Origin: Saccharophagus sp. K07
GTDB lineage: Bacteria; Pseudomonadota; Gammaproteobacteria; Pseudomonadales; Cellvibrionaceae
Assembly: GCF_014336955.1 (NCBI RefSeq)
Contig: NZ_QRAI01000004.1
Location: 372,001 to 436,000, forward strand
DNA: 64,000 nucleotides
Direction: 5' to 3'
The translations under genes and the position numbers were made by a program. This document shows, in pieces, positions 26,243 through 35,502 of this stretch (positions are counted from its first letter, which is position 1; every line of letters begins with the position of its first letter). A model generated the notes under the pieces. It saw only the letters and a list, made by a program, of their open reading frames with translations. It did not search any database and had not been told where the DNA came from.

Positions 26243-26810
26243 TGATGTTATTCAGTACCTGCGCGAATTGGACAGGCTCAAACTTGTCAATCGCCGCAGT
26301 TATGTTGCAGGCGGCGTGCGCCTGGAAAATTCGGCGGAACACTCCTGGCATTTGGCTATGGCCTGTTGGAGTATTGCGCGCACATTTCAGTTGTCATTAA
26401 ACGAAGAGCTTTTGCTCAAATTGGCATTGGCGCACGATTTGGGAGAAATCGACGCGGGCGATACCTTTTTATATGCACCTGCACGGGCCGATGCCGGAAT
26501 TCGCGAGCGCGCTTGTGTGCAGCGTTTGCAGCAGCATCCAGGCAATGGCATTACAGAATTGGCAGATGTTTGGGAAGAGCAGGAGACGGGCACGTCTACC
26601 GAAGCAAAACTGATTAAAGTGGTGGACCGCCTGTTGCCGTTTCTGTTGAATGTTTCCAGCAATGGACGAGCATGGCAGGAAAATAAAGTCAAAAAATCCC
26701 AGGTATTAAACGCACATGCTTTTATCGAGAGGGAATTTCCGCAAATCCACGCGTGGCTGAAGCAAAACGTGGAATTTGCTGTGGCGCAGGGTTGGTTGGA
26801 GGACGCTTGA
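26229..26810 (+). CDS. HD-domain hydrolase (YfbR/HDDC2-like)
   Basis: The only in-frame start near the N-terminus is the TTG at 26229, supported by GGAGG seven bases upstream. The 193-residue product has the HD metal motif: His in NSAEHSWHLAM, the HD pair in LALAHDLGEIDAGD, and a later Asp in KVVDRLLPF. This pattern is that of 5'-deoxynucleotidase YfbR/HDDC2-type proteins, so nucleotide phosphate hydrolysis is plausible. Overlaps tag by 14 bp. Confidence 0.85.
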   Translation: MQKFDDVIQYLRELDRLKLVNRRSYVAGGVRLENSAEHSWHLAMACWSIARTFQLSLNEELLLKLALAHDLGEIDAGDTFLYAPARADAGIRERACVQRLQQHPGNGITELADVWEEQETGTSTEAKLIKVVDRLLPFLLNVSSNGRAWQENKVKKSQVLNAHAFIEREFPQIHAWLKQNVEFAVAQGWLEDA

Positions 26811-28460
26811 TTATTTCGCAGGCGGATAAATTCGCTGCAAGCCAACGACTACACCATTGGTCCAGCCAAAACCGTCCTGCGTAGGATATTCACCGCCCCC
26901 GGCGGGAGCGTTGATGTCCACCACATTATATTTTTCCATCATGCGCCCGGTGCCCTGAAACACTTTTTGATTCAGCGCCAGCCAGCGCTCGGCAACGGTT
27001 TGCGCGAGGTCGTTAAATTCGTAGTGACGCAAGCCGATCACCGCCAACCACTGCAACGGCGGCCAGCCGTTGGGAAAATCCCATTGTTCACCGGTGGCTT
27101 GTAAGGTAGTGACGAGGCCGCCGTCTTTTAGAAAATCTCTGTGCAGTGTGTGCGCAATACGTTGTGCATGTTCCTGTGTGGCGACGGAATAATACAAAGG
27201 ATAAACCGTAGCAAGAGACGCAATACCGGTCAGATTTTTTTCGCTGATGGAATAGTCACCATAAACTCCGCGCAAATCATCCCACAACCAATGCTGTATA
27301 GCCTGTTTGCGTCGCTCGGCGCGGTCGGCAAATTCCGCTGCTTGTAGAGTGTTGCCTAAAAATGCGTGTTGCCGGCTGATTTCCTGTTCCATATGGAACA
27401 ACAGACAATTCAAATCCACTGGCACTATATCGGTGGTGCGGATGCTGGGTAATTCGCCATAAGGTGTCAGCCAGCGGCTGCTGAAATCCCAGCCGCTTTC
27501 CGCTGCTGCACGCAAATCCCGGAAAACCTGATTTTTGTTGGGATTTCTGGCTTGCGAAGCCGTGTGTATATCTTCGCGGTAACTTTCCGGTCGTGGCTCA
27601 TCCAATGAGTCGTAATAGCGATTTAGAATCGCGCCGTCCGGCATTTTGACTACACGAAGATGCGTTGTTGAAAGCCCGTTTTCTCCCGCCATCCAGAACG
27701 CATATTCTTTTTCCAATTGCGGTAAAAATTCCGCGGTTTGCGCCAGCTGATGCCGTTCAAGCAGCGCCACCATGGAAGAAAAAAATGGCGGTTGCGAGCG
27801 GCTGAGATAATAGGAGCGATTGCCGTTGGGAATATGGCCGATATTGTCAATCAGCCAGGCAAAATTTTTCACCATATCGCGCGCGAGATAAGCCTGCTGG
27901 CTGTAAATCAGCCCCTGCATGGTGAAATAACTATCCCAGTAATAAATTTCGCGAAATCGCCCGCCCGGAACCACATAGGGAAAGGGCAGGGGAATTAACG
28001 ATGAATAGGGATGATAATTTGTATCTGCCGGACGACGCAGATGTGACCAGAGGGAGTCGATATGGGTGTACATATCCAGCGCGATTTTGCTTTCAAAGTG
28101 CAGTGCTGCTGGCGGCAGGGAAAAATTTTCTTCGACAAACAAACGCAAGTCGAAATCTGCGCGATTTTTGTTTTCTCTATAACGCGCTTCTATAAGCTTG
28201 GGATCGTCTTTGGGCTGCGCATCCACCAGAGTTTTGCCATCGGGAAAAATTCGGCTCATTTGCACATCATGAAACAAGGTGCTGAGCTCTTGCGCAGGAT
28301 GATAGACCTTTTGCAGATCCAAAGAGGCTGAGGACTCGGCTGCTTCTTGAGAGGGTTGGCAGGCGGGCAGCGTAAAAACGGATAACAACATGAAGATACA
28401 GCCGAAAAAAGTGAGGTTGTGCTGGATACTGGTAATGACACACCTCCTTGATGGAATCAT
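26811..28460 (-). CDS. treA: Trehalase (GH37), lipoprotein
   Basis: Hydrolyses trehalose to glucose in the periplasm. Both GH37 signatures are present: PGGRFREIYYWDSY and QWDFPNGWPP. The N-terminus is a lipoprotein signal (FMLLSVFTLPAC, Cys at about residue 34), so it is probably anchored to a membrane rather than free like E. coli TreA. The ATG at 28460 has no ribosome-binding site, whereas a perfect AAGGAGG lies inside the frame six bases before an in-frame ATT (28436). The real start may therefore be that ATT, giving about 541 residues. The WYL regulator gene ends upstream of it on the same strand. Confidence 0.9.
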   Translation of the reverse strand: MIPSRRCVITSIQHNLTFFGCIFMLLSVFTLPACQPSQEAAESSASLDLQKVYHPAQELSTLFHDVQMSRIFPDGKTLVDAQPKDDPKLIEARYRENKNRADFDLRLFVEENFSLPPAALHFESKIALDMYTHIDSLWSHLRRPADTNYHPYSSLIPLPFPYVVPGGRFREIYYWDSYFTMQGLIYSQQAYLARDMVKNFAWLIDNIGHIPNGNRSYYLSRSQPPFFSSMVALLERHQLAQTAEFLPQLEKEYAFWMAGENGLSTTHLRVVKMPDGAILNRYYDSLDEPRPESYREDIHTASQARNPNKNQVFRDLRAAAESGWDFSSRWLTPYGELPSIRTTDIVPVDLNCLLFHMEQEISRQHAFLGNTLQAAEFADRAERRKQAIQHWLWDDLRGVYGDYSISEKNLTGIASLATVYPLYYSVATQEHAQRIAHTLHRDFLKDGGLVTTLQATGEQWDFPNGWPPLQWLAVIGLRHYEFNDLAQTVAERWLALNQKVFQGTGRMMEKYNVVDINAPAGGGEYPTQDGFGWTNGVVVGLQRIYPPAK

Positions 28461-28482
28461 GGAATGTCTTTGAATAAATCAC

Positions 28483-29457
28483 CTATCCATAATATGCGCA
28501 AGCGAGGCGGAGCTTTTCTATGACTTTTTCGCGCAAACTTGCTGGCGCGAGCACCCGGACTTCGTCGCCGTAACTCAAAATATCCTTGATCAATTCCTGC
28601 GGTGTCTCTGGATTAAAGGGTAGCCGCAATTCCAGGCTGCCGTCGTCCAAAAGCTGTAATTTCTGCTTCGGATGCCACTCTTCGTCTTTTACCCGTCGGG
28701 CGACGCTCGGTGTAAACAACAACACCGCTTCATCTTTGTTTTCGCCAGAAAATATTCCGTAAGTCGGCTGAAAATGCGCATCCAATTCCGCTGCGGGAAT
28801 TTTTTTGAATTCATCATCGGTTACGCGACAAGTTGCAATGCATTCCAATGCAAAAGTGCGTAAACCCTTGCGCATATGGCACCAGCTATCGAGATACCAA
28901 TTGCCGCGATAGTGCACCAACCGCTGCGGAGAGATATCACGGTTTGTGACTGAGCCATCATCGCGCGATTGATAAGTGATATGCAGGCGTTTTTCGTTGA
29001 ACAGTGCCGTAGATATTTTGACGAATTGATCATGCCGCACCGGGCGATAAGTGGCGCCCACCATACGCACTTTGTCGGCGAGCACGCAGGGATCTATGGC
29101 GCGCTGGGCGAGCAGAGCTTCAAAACGTTTGCGCACTGGCGCCAGTTGGTTATGCAGCAACCCTGCGCCAATACCGGAAAGCAAGCCGTGAATCAGCACC
29201 AGCGCATGCAATTCCTCCTGGCTGAGCCATATGCCCGGAAGTTCGTATTGATTGCCTTCCTGATGATCGTAGTAATAACCGCCCAGTTCCCGGTTGTAAG
29301 CGATGGGAGCCCCGAGAAAATCGGTCATATGGCGTTTGACGCGATTGAAGGTGGCGCGTGAGCATTCCATCTCGCGCAGGATATCCGCCAGCGGCATGGG
29401 CGTGCTGCGTTTGCTGAGAATTTTGTGCAGATCGTAAATCCGGTCGAAACCGTCCAT
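28483..29457 (-). CDS. WYL-domain transcriptional regulator
   Basis: A 324-residue protein with an N-terminal winged helix-turn-helix (residues about 1-60: RIYDLHKILSKR, REMECSRATFNRVKRHM) and a WYL domain (about 150-225). The WYL core appears as GNWYLDSWCHMRKGLRTFALECI. A WCX-type C-terminal domain follows. WYL regulators sense small molecules or nucleic acids and often control DNA-damage or defence genes. It lies upstream of treA in the same direction, 22 bp apart, so it may control trehalose use, but that is inference. Confidence 0.88.
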   Translation of the reverse strand: MDGFDRIYDLHKILSKRSTPMPLADILREMECSRATFNRVKRHMTDFLGAPIAYNRELGGYYYDHQEGNQYELPGIWLSQEELHALVLIHGLLSGIGAGLLHNQLAPVRKRFEALLAQRAIDPCVLADKVRMVGATYRPVRHDQFVKISTALFNEKRLHITYQSRDDGSVTNRDISPQRLVHYRGNWYLDSWCHMRKGLRTFALECIATCRVTDDEFKKIPAAELDAHFQPTYGIFSGENKDEAVLLFTPSVARRVKDEEWHPKQKLQLLDDGSLELRLPFNPETPQELIKDILSYGDEVRVLAPASLREKVIEKLRLACAYYG

Positions 29458-29636
29458 CAGTCAAACCTACCGATTAACCAAAACCCCACTTTGCCCGGTC
29501 ACTGTCTCAGGATTTGAGACAGCCCCTCGCCACAATACCTATCAAGCCCACGGGGCTATTTTTCGCAGCCTTGAACGGCCGCGCGGCGGCAGGTCCGCCA
29601 ACGTTGGACTTTATTCTGACTTTGGAGCCTATGTTT

Positions 29637-29981
29637 ATGCAACCAGTACCCACCACTTATCTCAACCGTCTGCACACCAAGCCATTGAGCGTGTTGTTGA
29701 AATTGCACGGGTTACCTATGAGTGCGTTGGAGGCAAATCATATTTTGGTTGAACAGGGATATTTGATGTTGTTGCGCCGCCCGAGCCTGAAGCATCCGGG
29801 CGAATTTCGCACTATGCGCGTGTTGACAGCAAAAGGACTTTTATTTGGCAAAAATTGCGGCAGTCCGGTGCACCCTGTGCATACGTCGCCGCAATTTTAC
29901 GAGGAATTCTTCGGTGTGTTATGGAGCCAGGTGTTGCAAAAATGCCGTACAAATCAGGAGGAATTTTCCATTGCCGTGTAA
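29637..29981 (+). CDS. Small protein resembling the C-terminal domain of phage antirepressors
   Basis: The ATG at 29637 (GGAG nine bases upstream) gives 114 residues; an ATG at 29631 is nearly as good. SALEANHILVEQGYL followed by a basic stretch and VLTAKGLLFGKN has the layout of KilA-C/ANT domains (winged helix ending in T-x-KG-x-x-x-G). The similarity is only by eye. It is divergent from the WYL regulator (179-bp gap), and the secreted protein gene follows 51 bp later. Confidence 0.5.
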   Translation: MQPVPTTYLNRLHTKPLSVLLKLHGLPMSALEANHILVEQGYLMLLRRPSLKHPGEFRTMRVLTAKGLLFGKNCGSPVHPVHTSPQFYEEFFGVLWSQVLQKCRTNQEEFSIAV

Positions 29982-30032
29982 AGCGTGAAAAACCGAGTAG
30001 GTGAGAAATGCAATGATGGAATAGGAGTTTTT

Positions 30033-31778
30033 ATGAAACGTGAATATTGGTTTTGGGTATTAGGATTTGTTTTTCTGCTGCTGCCGTTTACCGCGAGTGC
30101 CTATCAAATCGATCAACAACAAACGCTGGCGAATCACCAGTTTGATGCCGAGACTTACGCGCCGACAGGGCAGTCATTCGTGCCGCAACAACCCTATTTG
30201 TTAGGGGTTACCTTGAAATTGTCCGATGCCGGAGGATTCGGTATCGGCAACTGGGTGAAAATACAGCTGCGCGAGCAGAGCATCGACGGTGCGATAGTCG
30301 CCATATCGCAGGAGCGTTATCTGGAGGATTGTTTCAACTTTATTGCCGATCCCGGCTGCGGGCTCGGCGGCGGCAATCCGGCGGAAATTACCTTTCTGTT
30401 TGCGGTGCCGGTGGAGTTGGAAGTGGGTGCCACCTATGTGATGGAGCTGCGCGTGGACCCGGCGGGCGACGGCATTATGGTCGCTCACCACACCAGTGAT
30501 GTTTACAGCAGTGGTGGCTACTACAAGTTGGGTATGCCCTACGCCGAAGACTTGTGGTTTCGCACCCTTGCACCGGATACGCCGCAGATTCTGGTTTCCA
30601 CCGGTAATCAGCTGAAACGTTACGACCTGCAAGGGAAGTTGGTGAGCAGTGAAGCGATTCCCCAAAACAGTTCCAAGGAGGATGCCCGCGATCTGGTTTG
30701 GCATGTGCAGCATGGGATCTGGGTGTTCAACGGGACCTTCCAGCCGGAGCTGAGCCACAACCAGGAGGGAATCTGGTCGGCGCAAACCTTTGATGGGTGG
30801 AGTATCCCGAACAATGGGTCCTACGGCGGTATCGCCGTTCTGGGGGATTTTGTCTACGTCACGGATGGTGCTACCGCCGGCCAGGGAGCGGCCAAAGGGA
30901 TCGTGAGATTCGACGCGACAGGGCAGTCGCCCCAGCGGTTTCTAGATCAATATGAATACATCGATATCACCCTGGGCCTGGACAGCAAGCTCTACGCCCT
31001 GCGCAATACCTATGGCGCCCTGGATGTGATCAACCCGGCGGATATGACCTTGTTGAGCAGTGTGAGCCTGGGTCATACCTCTTCCTCTCGCGCGGTAGTG
31101 GCAAATGCTGCGGGAGAGATTTTTATGGCGAGCTGGAATGGCTATCTTTACCACTACAGTCCTTCCGGCCAGCTACTGGACAGCTTGTATCTCGACAAGG
31201 ACCTTTGCGATATCGATATTCACCCGCAGCAGGGATTGCTGGTGTCCAATCGCGTCGGGCAGGTCTGGTTGGTGGATTTCGAGCTACAGATTCAGGCGAA
31301 TTTCAGCGTCGGCAATCAGGGAGTGTTTGTCGCCTTTGCTGAACCATCTTCGGCGCTCGATTATTGCGTCACTGCGGGCAGCAACACATTTTACGAATGG
31401 ATCGAAAGCGTATCGTTTAACGGCAGTCCCATCGTCAGCGGCGATAATCAGGGCTATTTCAAACATGAGAACACGGGCGCCAAGGTTTATCTCGATCAGC
31501 CCAATACGCTGCTGCTGACGCCGGGATTTCGCTACGGCACCTATTACGAACACTGGGCCGCCTGGGCGGACTTTAATGGCGACGGACAGTTTTCGGACGA
31601 TGAACAGATCATCGCGACCGTCAGCGACGCGCCTGTGCTGACGACTTTCGACGTGCCGCCAGAAACGCGGGCGGGCCCTTTAACCATACGAGTAGCCATG
31701 CGCTTTGACGCACCGCCTTCCAGCTGCGGAATTTTTACCGATGGAGAGGTGGAGGATTTTGTGGTGACAGTGGAGTGA
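30033..31778 (+). CDS. Secreted protein with beta-propeller-like repeats and C-terminal GEVED domain
   Basis: The ATG at 30033 (AGGAG upstream) starts MKREYWFWVLGFVFLLLPFT, a signal peptide cut near TASA, giving 581 residues. The N-terminal third (about 25-170) is beta-rich and resembles adhesive/sandwich modules. The middle (about 185-440) has repeating beta blades (ILVSTGNQLKRYDLQGKLV, EIFMASWNGYLYHYSPSGQLL). The last 140 residues form a GEVED domain: AWADFNGDGQFSDDEQI and terminal GEVEDFVVTVE. Probably exported to the surface or medium; function unknown. Confidence 0.75.
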   Translation: MKREYWFWVLGFVFLLLPFTASAYQIDQQQTLANHQFDAETYAPTGQSFVPQQPYLLGVTLKLSDAGGFGIGNWVKIQLREQSIDGAIVAISQERYLEDCFNFIADPGCGLGGGNPAEITFLFAVPVELEVGATYVMELRVDPAGDGIMVAHHTSDVYSSGGYYKLGMPYAEDLWFRTLAPDTPQILVSTGNQLKRYDLQGKLVSSEAIPQNSSKEDARDLVWHVQHGIWVFNGTFQPELSHNQEGIWSAQTFDGWSIPNNGSYGGIAVLGDFVYVTDGATAGQGAAKGIVRFDATGQSPQRFLDQYEYIDITLGLDSKLYALRNTYGALDVINPADMTLLSSVSLGHTSSSRAVVANAAGEIFMASWNGYLYHYSPSGQLLDSLYLDKDLCDIDIHPQQGLLVSNRVGQVWLVDFELQIQANFSVGNQGVFVAFAEPSSALDYCVTAGSNTFYEWIESVSFNGSPIVSGDNQGYFKHENTGAKVYLDQPNTLLLTPGFRYGTYYEHWAAWADFNGDGQFSDDEQIIATVSDAPVLTTFDVPPETRAGPLTIRVAMRFDAPPSSCGIFTDGEVEDFVVTVE

Positions 31779-31783
31779 AACAA

Positions 31784-31808
31784 AAAACGGCGCGTTTAGC
31801 GCCGTTTT
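31784..31808. terminator. Bidirectional Rho-independent terminator
   Basis: AAAACGGCGC and GCGCCGTTTT form a 10-bp stem around GTTTA, between convergent genes. A and T runs flank it on both sides, so it can work in either direction. Confidence 0.88.
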
Positions 31809-31823
31809 CTCAGAAATTAGTCC

Positions 31824-33134
31824 CTAGCCGTCATCAAACTCATCATGCACCTTGCCCCCATCCGCCATTTGAATGGCCAGGACCTTATCGACGCGCAAAC
31901 CGTCCATATCGACGATTTCCATCAGCCAGTTGTCGACGGTGACCTTGTCGCCAGTGCTTGGCACTTTGCCCATGATCTGCATGATCATGCCGTTTAAGGT
32001 TTCGTATTCGCCCTCGTCCGGCAGGTGTTCCAGTTGCAGGCAGTCTTTCAGGTCCACAACGGGCAATAGGCCGTCGAGCAGGTAGGAGCCATCGTCGCGG
32101 GTGACTATATAGGAGTCGGTGCTGTCTTCCGAATAGAACTCGCCGGTCAGCGCTTCCAGCAGGTCCTGTAGAGTAATCAAGCCTTTCAGGTCGCCGTACT
32201 CGTCTACCACAAACGCCATCTGGGTGCTGGAGTTGCGGAAATAATTCAGCAGCTCCATACCCGTCAGTGTTTCCAAAACGAAATGTGCCGGTTTGGCCAG
32301 GCTCGCCAGGTCGACTTGGTTGCCTTTGATGGACAGGGCCAATAATTCCTTAGCGTTGATCACCCCGAGGATGTTGTCCATCTGTCGGTCGCAAATGGGG
32401 AAGCGGGAGTGAGGCGAGTCCATCACCCGCTGGTAGTTCTCCTCCAGCGGTACGGTGATATCGAGATAGATAATGTCGCTGCGCGGCACCATCAGAGAGG
32501 CAATGGATCGCTCGTCCAGGCGTAGTACGTTTTTCACCAGCGTGTGTTCGTGCTGCTCGATCACGCCCGAGGTGGAGCCTTCGGCGAGAATGGCCTGGAT
32601 GTCCTCTTGCGTCACTGTCTGCCCCGCCACGCGGTCCAGGCGGAAAATCCGCATTAACCAATGGGTTGAGCTGGACAGCATCATCACGAAAGGTTTGGTG
32701 ATCTGCGCCAAAACCGCCATTGGCCGCGCGACCACACAGGCGATGATTTCAGCCGAAACTTGGCCGATGCGCTTGGGTACCAGCTCGCCGACGACTATGG
32801 ACACATAGGTCACCACAATAACCACGAGAGCGGTGGAGGTGATAGACGCTGCCTCGGGAGTCATCCCCTGGTTTTGCAGCCACACCGCGAATGGTCCTGC
32901 GAGAACGGATTCACCAAAGATACCGTTGAGTAGGCCAATAGACGTGATGCCGATCTGCACAGTGGAGAGAAACTGAGTGGGGTCTTCCGCCAGTTTCAAG
33001 GCGGCCCTGGCGCCGCGGTTGCCTTTGTGGGCCAGGGTTTCCAAGCGAGATTTTCTTGCAGTGACGATCGCGATCTCTGACATGGCAAACACGCCATTGA
33101 GCAGGATCAGGCCGATCAGGATTAAAACTTCCAT
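31824..33134 (-). CDS. CNNM/CorC-HlyC family membrane protein
   Basis: A 436-residue inner-membrane protein. N-terminal CNNM (DUF21) transmembrane domain (about 1-190, beginning MEVLILIGLILLNGVFAMSE, with the SELVPK-like GELVPKRIG), then paired CBS domains (LMVPRSDIIYLD and FVVDEYGDLKGLITLQDLLE), and a C-terminal CorC/HlyC (transporter-associated) domain. These proteins take part in magnesium/cobalt efflux. No partner gene is adjacent apart from the antiporter 82 bp upstream on the same strand. Confidence 0.9.
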   Translation of the reverse strand: MEVLILIGLILLNGVFAMSEIAIVTARKSRLETLAHKGNRGARAALKLAEDPTQFLSTVQIGITSIGLLNGIFGESVLAGPFAVWLQNQGMTPEAASITSTALVVIVVTYVSIVVGELVPKRIGQVSAEIIACVVARPMAVLAQITKPFVMMLSSSTHWLMRIFRLDRVAGQTVTQEDIQAILAEGSTSGVIEQHEHTLVKNVLRLDERSIASLMVPRSDIIYLDITVPLEENYQRVMDSPHSRFPICDRQMDNILGVINAKELLALSIKGNQVDLASLAKPAHFVLETLTGMELLNYFRNSSTQMAFVVDEYGDLKGLITLQDLLEALTGEFYSEDSTDSYIVTRDDGSYLLDGLLPVVDLKDCLQLEHLPDEGEYETLNGMIMQIMGKVPSTGDKVTVDNWLMEIVDMDGLRVDKVLAIQMADGGKVHDEFDDG

Positions 33135-33216
33135 AGAGGTCAGAATGTACCTTTGGCTGCGGGCCGGGCCCGATAGAGCCGCGTGATCTTAACCCAATAT
33201 GCGTTCGCCGAGTATG

Positions 33217-34287
33217 TCATGAATGTGAATGGCGCCGGCTTTGCCACAGCGTGAACACCACGTACACCACAACCAACGGCCCTAATCCATAGACAATGCC
33301 GGACTGAAGAGTTGGCAAATAAGGTTGGGACAAAGCGACAGCTATCAAGTACCACACGTAGGCGATGTAAAGAGTCAGGAACAAAGCGCCATCCCAGCGG
33401 GAAAGAGTCGCTCCGGCAAAGAACAGCGGCGCGCACAGGATAGCGACACCCAGCATGACCGGGATATCGAACTGCGCCATTTGCTCTCCTGCCAGCAGCG
33501 GAGCAGGCGACACAAGTCCGGAAATGCCCAGGACGCACAGAATGTTGAATACATTGCTTCCCACCACATTGCCAACTGCAATATCCCGCTCGCCGCGAAT
33601 GGTGGCGACCACTGACGTTACTACTTCCGGCAGAGATGTGCCCGCCGCAACTATCGTCAAGCCGATCACCGCTTCATTTACACCGAACAAGGTGGCGATC
33701 TCTACCGCGCTTTGTACCAGCCAACGGGCGCCAAGCACCAACAATGCCAGACCAGCGACAACGAAGAGTAGGTTTTGCCAAGCGGGAGTTTTGGCGCTCA
33801 GGATTTCCTCGACTTCCCCTTCAGCGCTGTCCAGATCCGCTCCGTTCTTGCGCCCTTGATAAAACAGGAATCCTGTGTAGGCGACCAAACCTAAAAACAG
33901 AATCAGTGCTTCCCAACGTTTTAAATCACCATTCAAGGTCATAACGGCGAGCACAATCGATACGCCGATCATCAAAGGCACATCCTGGCGGATAAGCTGA
34001 CGGGAGATGACCAATGGATAAATGACGGAGGAGAGTCCGAGAATGACCAGGATATTGAAGATATTGCTGCCTACGGCATTGGCGATGGCGAGCTCGGCTT
34101 GTCCCGCGTAGGCGGCTTTAACACTGACGGCCAACTCCGGCGCACTGGTGCCGAAAGCGACTACGGTAAGGCCGATCACCAGTGCGGGCACGCCAAATGT
34201 TCCAGCAAGACGTGCGGCGCCGCGTACCAGCATATCCGCGCCGAATACCAGCAACACCAATCCCGCAATCAAAAGTATCCAAGTCAT
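33217..34287 (-). CDS. Calcium/sodium antiporter (YrbG/CaCA family)
   Basis: A 356-residue membrane protein with about ten helices. The two inverted alpha repeats are clear: GLTVVAFGTSAPELAVSV with AVGSNIFNI in the first half, and GLTIVAAGTSLPEVVTSV with VVGSNVFNI in the second. A charged cytoplasmic loop (DLDSAEGEVEEILSAK) separates the halves. This is the K+-independent Ca2+/Na+ exchanger type. Minus strand, upstream of the CorC-like gene; both concern divalent cations. Confidence 0.92.
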   Translation of the reverse strand: MTWILLIAGLVLLVFGADMLVRGAARLAGTFGVPALVIGLTVVAFGTSAPELAVSVKAAYAGQAELAIANAVGSNIFNILVILGLSSVIYPLVISRQLIRQDVPLMIGVSIVLAVMTLNGDLKRWEALILFLGLVAYTGFLFYQGRKNGADLDSAEGEVEEILSAKTPAWQNLLFVVAGLALLVLGARWLVQSAVEIATLFGVNEAVIGLTIVAAGTSLPEVVTSVVATIRGERDIAVGNVVGSNVFNILCVLGISGLVSPAPLLAGEQMAQFDIPVMLGVAILCAPLFFAGATLSRWDGALFLTLYIAYVWYLIAVALSQPYLPTLQSGIVYGLGPLVVVYVVFTLWQSRRHSHS

Positions 34288-34524
34288 AAATCACTCCGGA
34301 AAAAATTTGCCATAGCCTACAGAGGAACGGGGGCAGTTGGAATCCAAGAGATGCCGCAATGCGGCAAGTGGCTCATGATGCACAGAGGCGTTGTGGTGTT
34401 TACCCGGCGCAGCATAAAGGTGAGCCGCTAGAATCCATTGAGGGAATAGGAGTAAAATGCGCGGCAATATCCGACCAAAACGCTTGGTTTTTCTTCCAAA
34501 TTCAGCTCCGAGGTGAATGTGACC

Positions 34525-34851
34525 ATGGATATCATGGAAACCATCAAACAACAGATCGAACAAAACCCCGTCATCCTCTACATGAAAGGCTCCCCGGACG
34601 CTCCTCAATGCGGTTTCTCCATGCGCGCTTCCCAGGCCCTGATGGCATGCGGTCGACGCTTTGCTTATGTGGATGTGCTGGCCAATCCCGAAATTCGCGC
34701 CAACCTGCCCAAGTACGCTAACTGGCCCACTTTCCCGCAGCTGTGGGTAAAAGGCGAGTTGGTCGGCGGCTGCGACATAGTCACCGAAATGCACGAAAAG
34801 GGTGAACTCAAAGCACTGATTGAGAGCGCGGTTCCGGCTGACGGCAAATAA
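34525..34851 (+). CDS. grxD: Monothiol glutaredoxin (Grx4 type)
   Basis: Binds and transfers 2Fe-2S clusters with glutathione. The ATG at 34525 has AGGTGA eight bases upstream and gives 108 residues; an upstream GTG is less likely. The monothiol active site is CGFS (PDAPQCGFSMRASQ). Downstream motifs NWPTFPQLWVKGELVGGCDI are those that bind glutathione. Single gene with its own terminator. Confidence 0.96.
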   Translation: MDIMETIKQQIEQNPVILYMKGSPDAPQCGFSMRASQALMACGRRFAYVDVLANPEIRANLPKYANWPTFPQLWVKGELVGGCDIVTEMHEKGELKALIESAVPADGK

Positions 34852-34875
34852 AACGCTGCAAAAAAATATTTATGG

Positions 34876-34899
34876 AACGGGCGCTACGGCGCCCGTTTT
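34876..34899 (+). terminator. Rho-independent terminator after grxD
   Basis: AACGGGCGC and GCGCCCGTT form a 9-bp stem with a TACG tetraloop, followed by TTT. Confidence 0.85.
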
Positions 34900-34949
34900 C
34901 ATTTCCGCGATGTGAAGTCTGAGGCAAAAAGCCGGAGCTGATTTGGCGT

Positions 34950-35477
34950 ATGATCGGAGGCTACTTTGCGCATCATCAGATGAATGCACTGCGGGGGCAA
35001 ACCATGGAATTGGCTGCAAGTCAGTTATACGCCGACAAGGCCTGGGTCGAAGTGGGAATGGAGCTGACGTCGGCGGAAAAAAAACAGCTGCTCGAAGCCG
35101 CACTGGAATACGCCGAGTCCTTTGCAATCGACGATCTGAAATGCTCTCTCGAAAACACTTCCTCCGGCGGTCTGTTTCGCTGGGGCGGCAACAAAGCTCT
35201 GGTACTGAGCTGTCCTTTAGGTAAATACAAATTCTCCGGCATCATCACTCTCTACAACGGCAAAAGCGCCTGCGTTATCAGCAGCTACAAGCTGCTGCTG
35301 GGTGATGACATCTTTTCTGTGAACCAGTCTGCCGAGGTGCGCCGGCGCGCCTTGGTCGACCGGCTGCGCAATCCAGAACTGATCGATTGTTTTTTTATGC
35401 TGGATAAGACGACAGATCTGGTGGCGGAGTTTTTGCAGAAATCCAGCCGATACATCACGAGCGCGACAGAAGCGTAA
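34950..35477 (+). CDS. Conserved hypothetical protein, 175 residues
   Basis: No family recognised. The frame runs from an ATG at 34950; an ATG at 35004 (MELAASQLYADKAWVEVGME) has a better upstream GGGGG and may be the real start, giving 157 residues. The protein is soluble, with a helical N-terminus (TSAEKKQLLEAALEYAESF) and a beta-rich middle (GLFRWGGNKALVLSCPLG, GIITLYNGKSACVISSYKLL). It precedes the HAD phosphatase by 25 bp and is probably in its operon. Confidence 0.55.
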   Translation: MIGGYFAHHQMNALRGQTMELAASQLYADKAWVEVGMELTSAEKKQLLEAALEYAESFAIDDLKCSLENTSSGGLFRWGGNKALVLSCPLGKYKFSGIITLYNGKSACVISSYKLLLGDDIFSVNQSAEVRRRALVDRLRNPELIDCFFMLDKTTDLVAEFLQKSSRYITSATEA

Positions 35478-35502
35478 GCGCACCCGAAGCCTAGGAGGAT
35501 CT

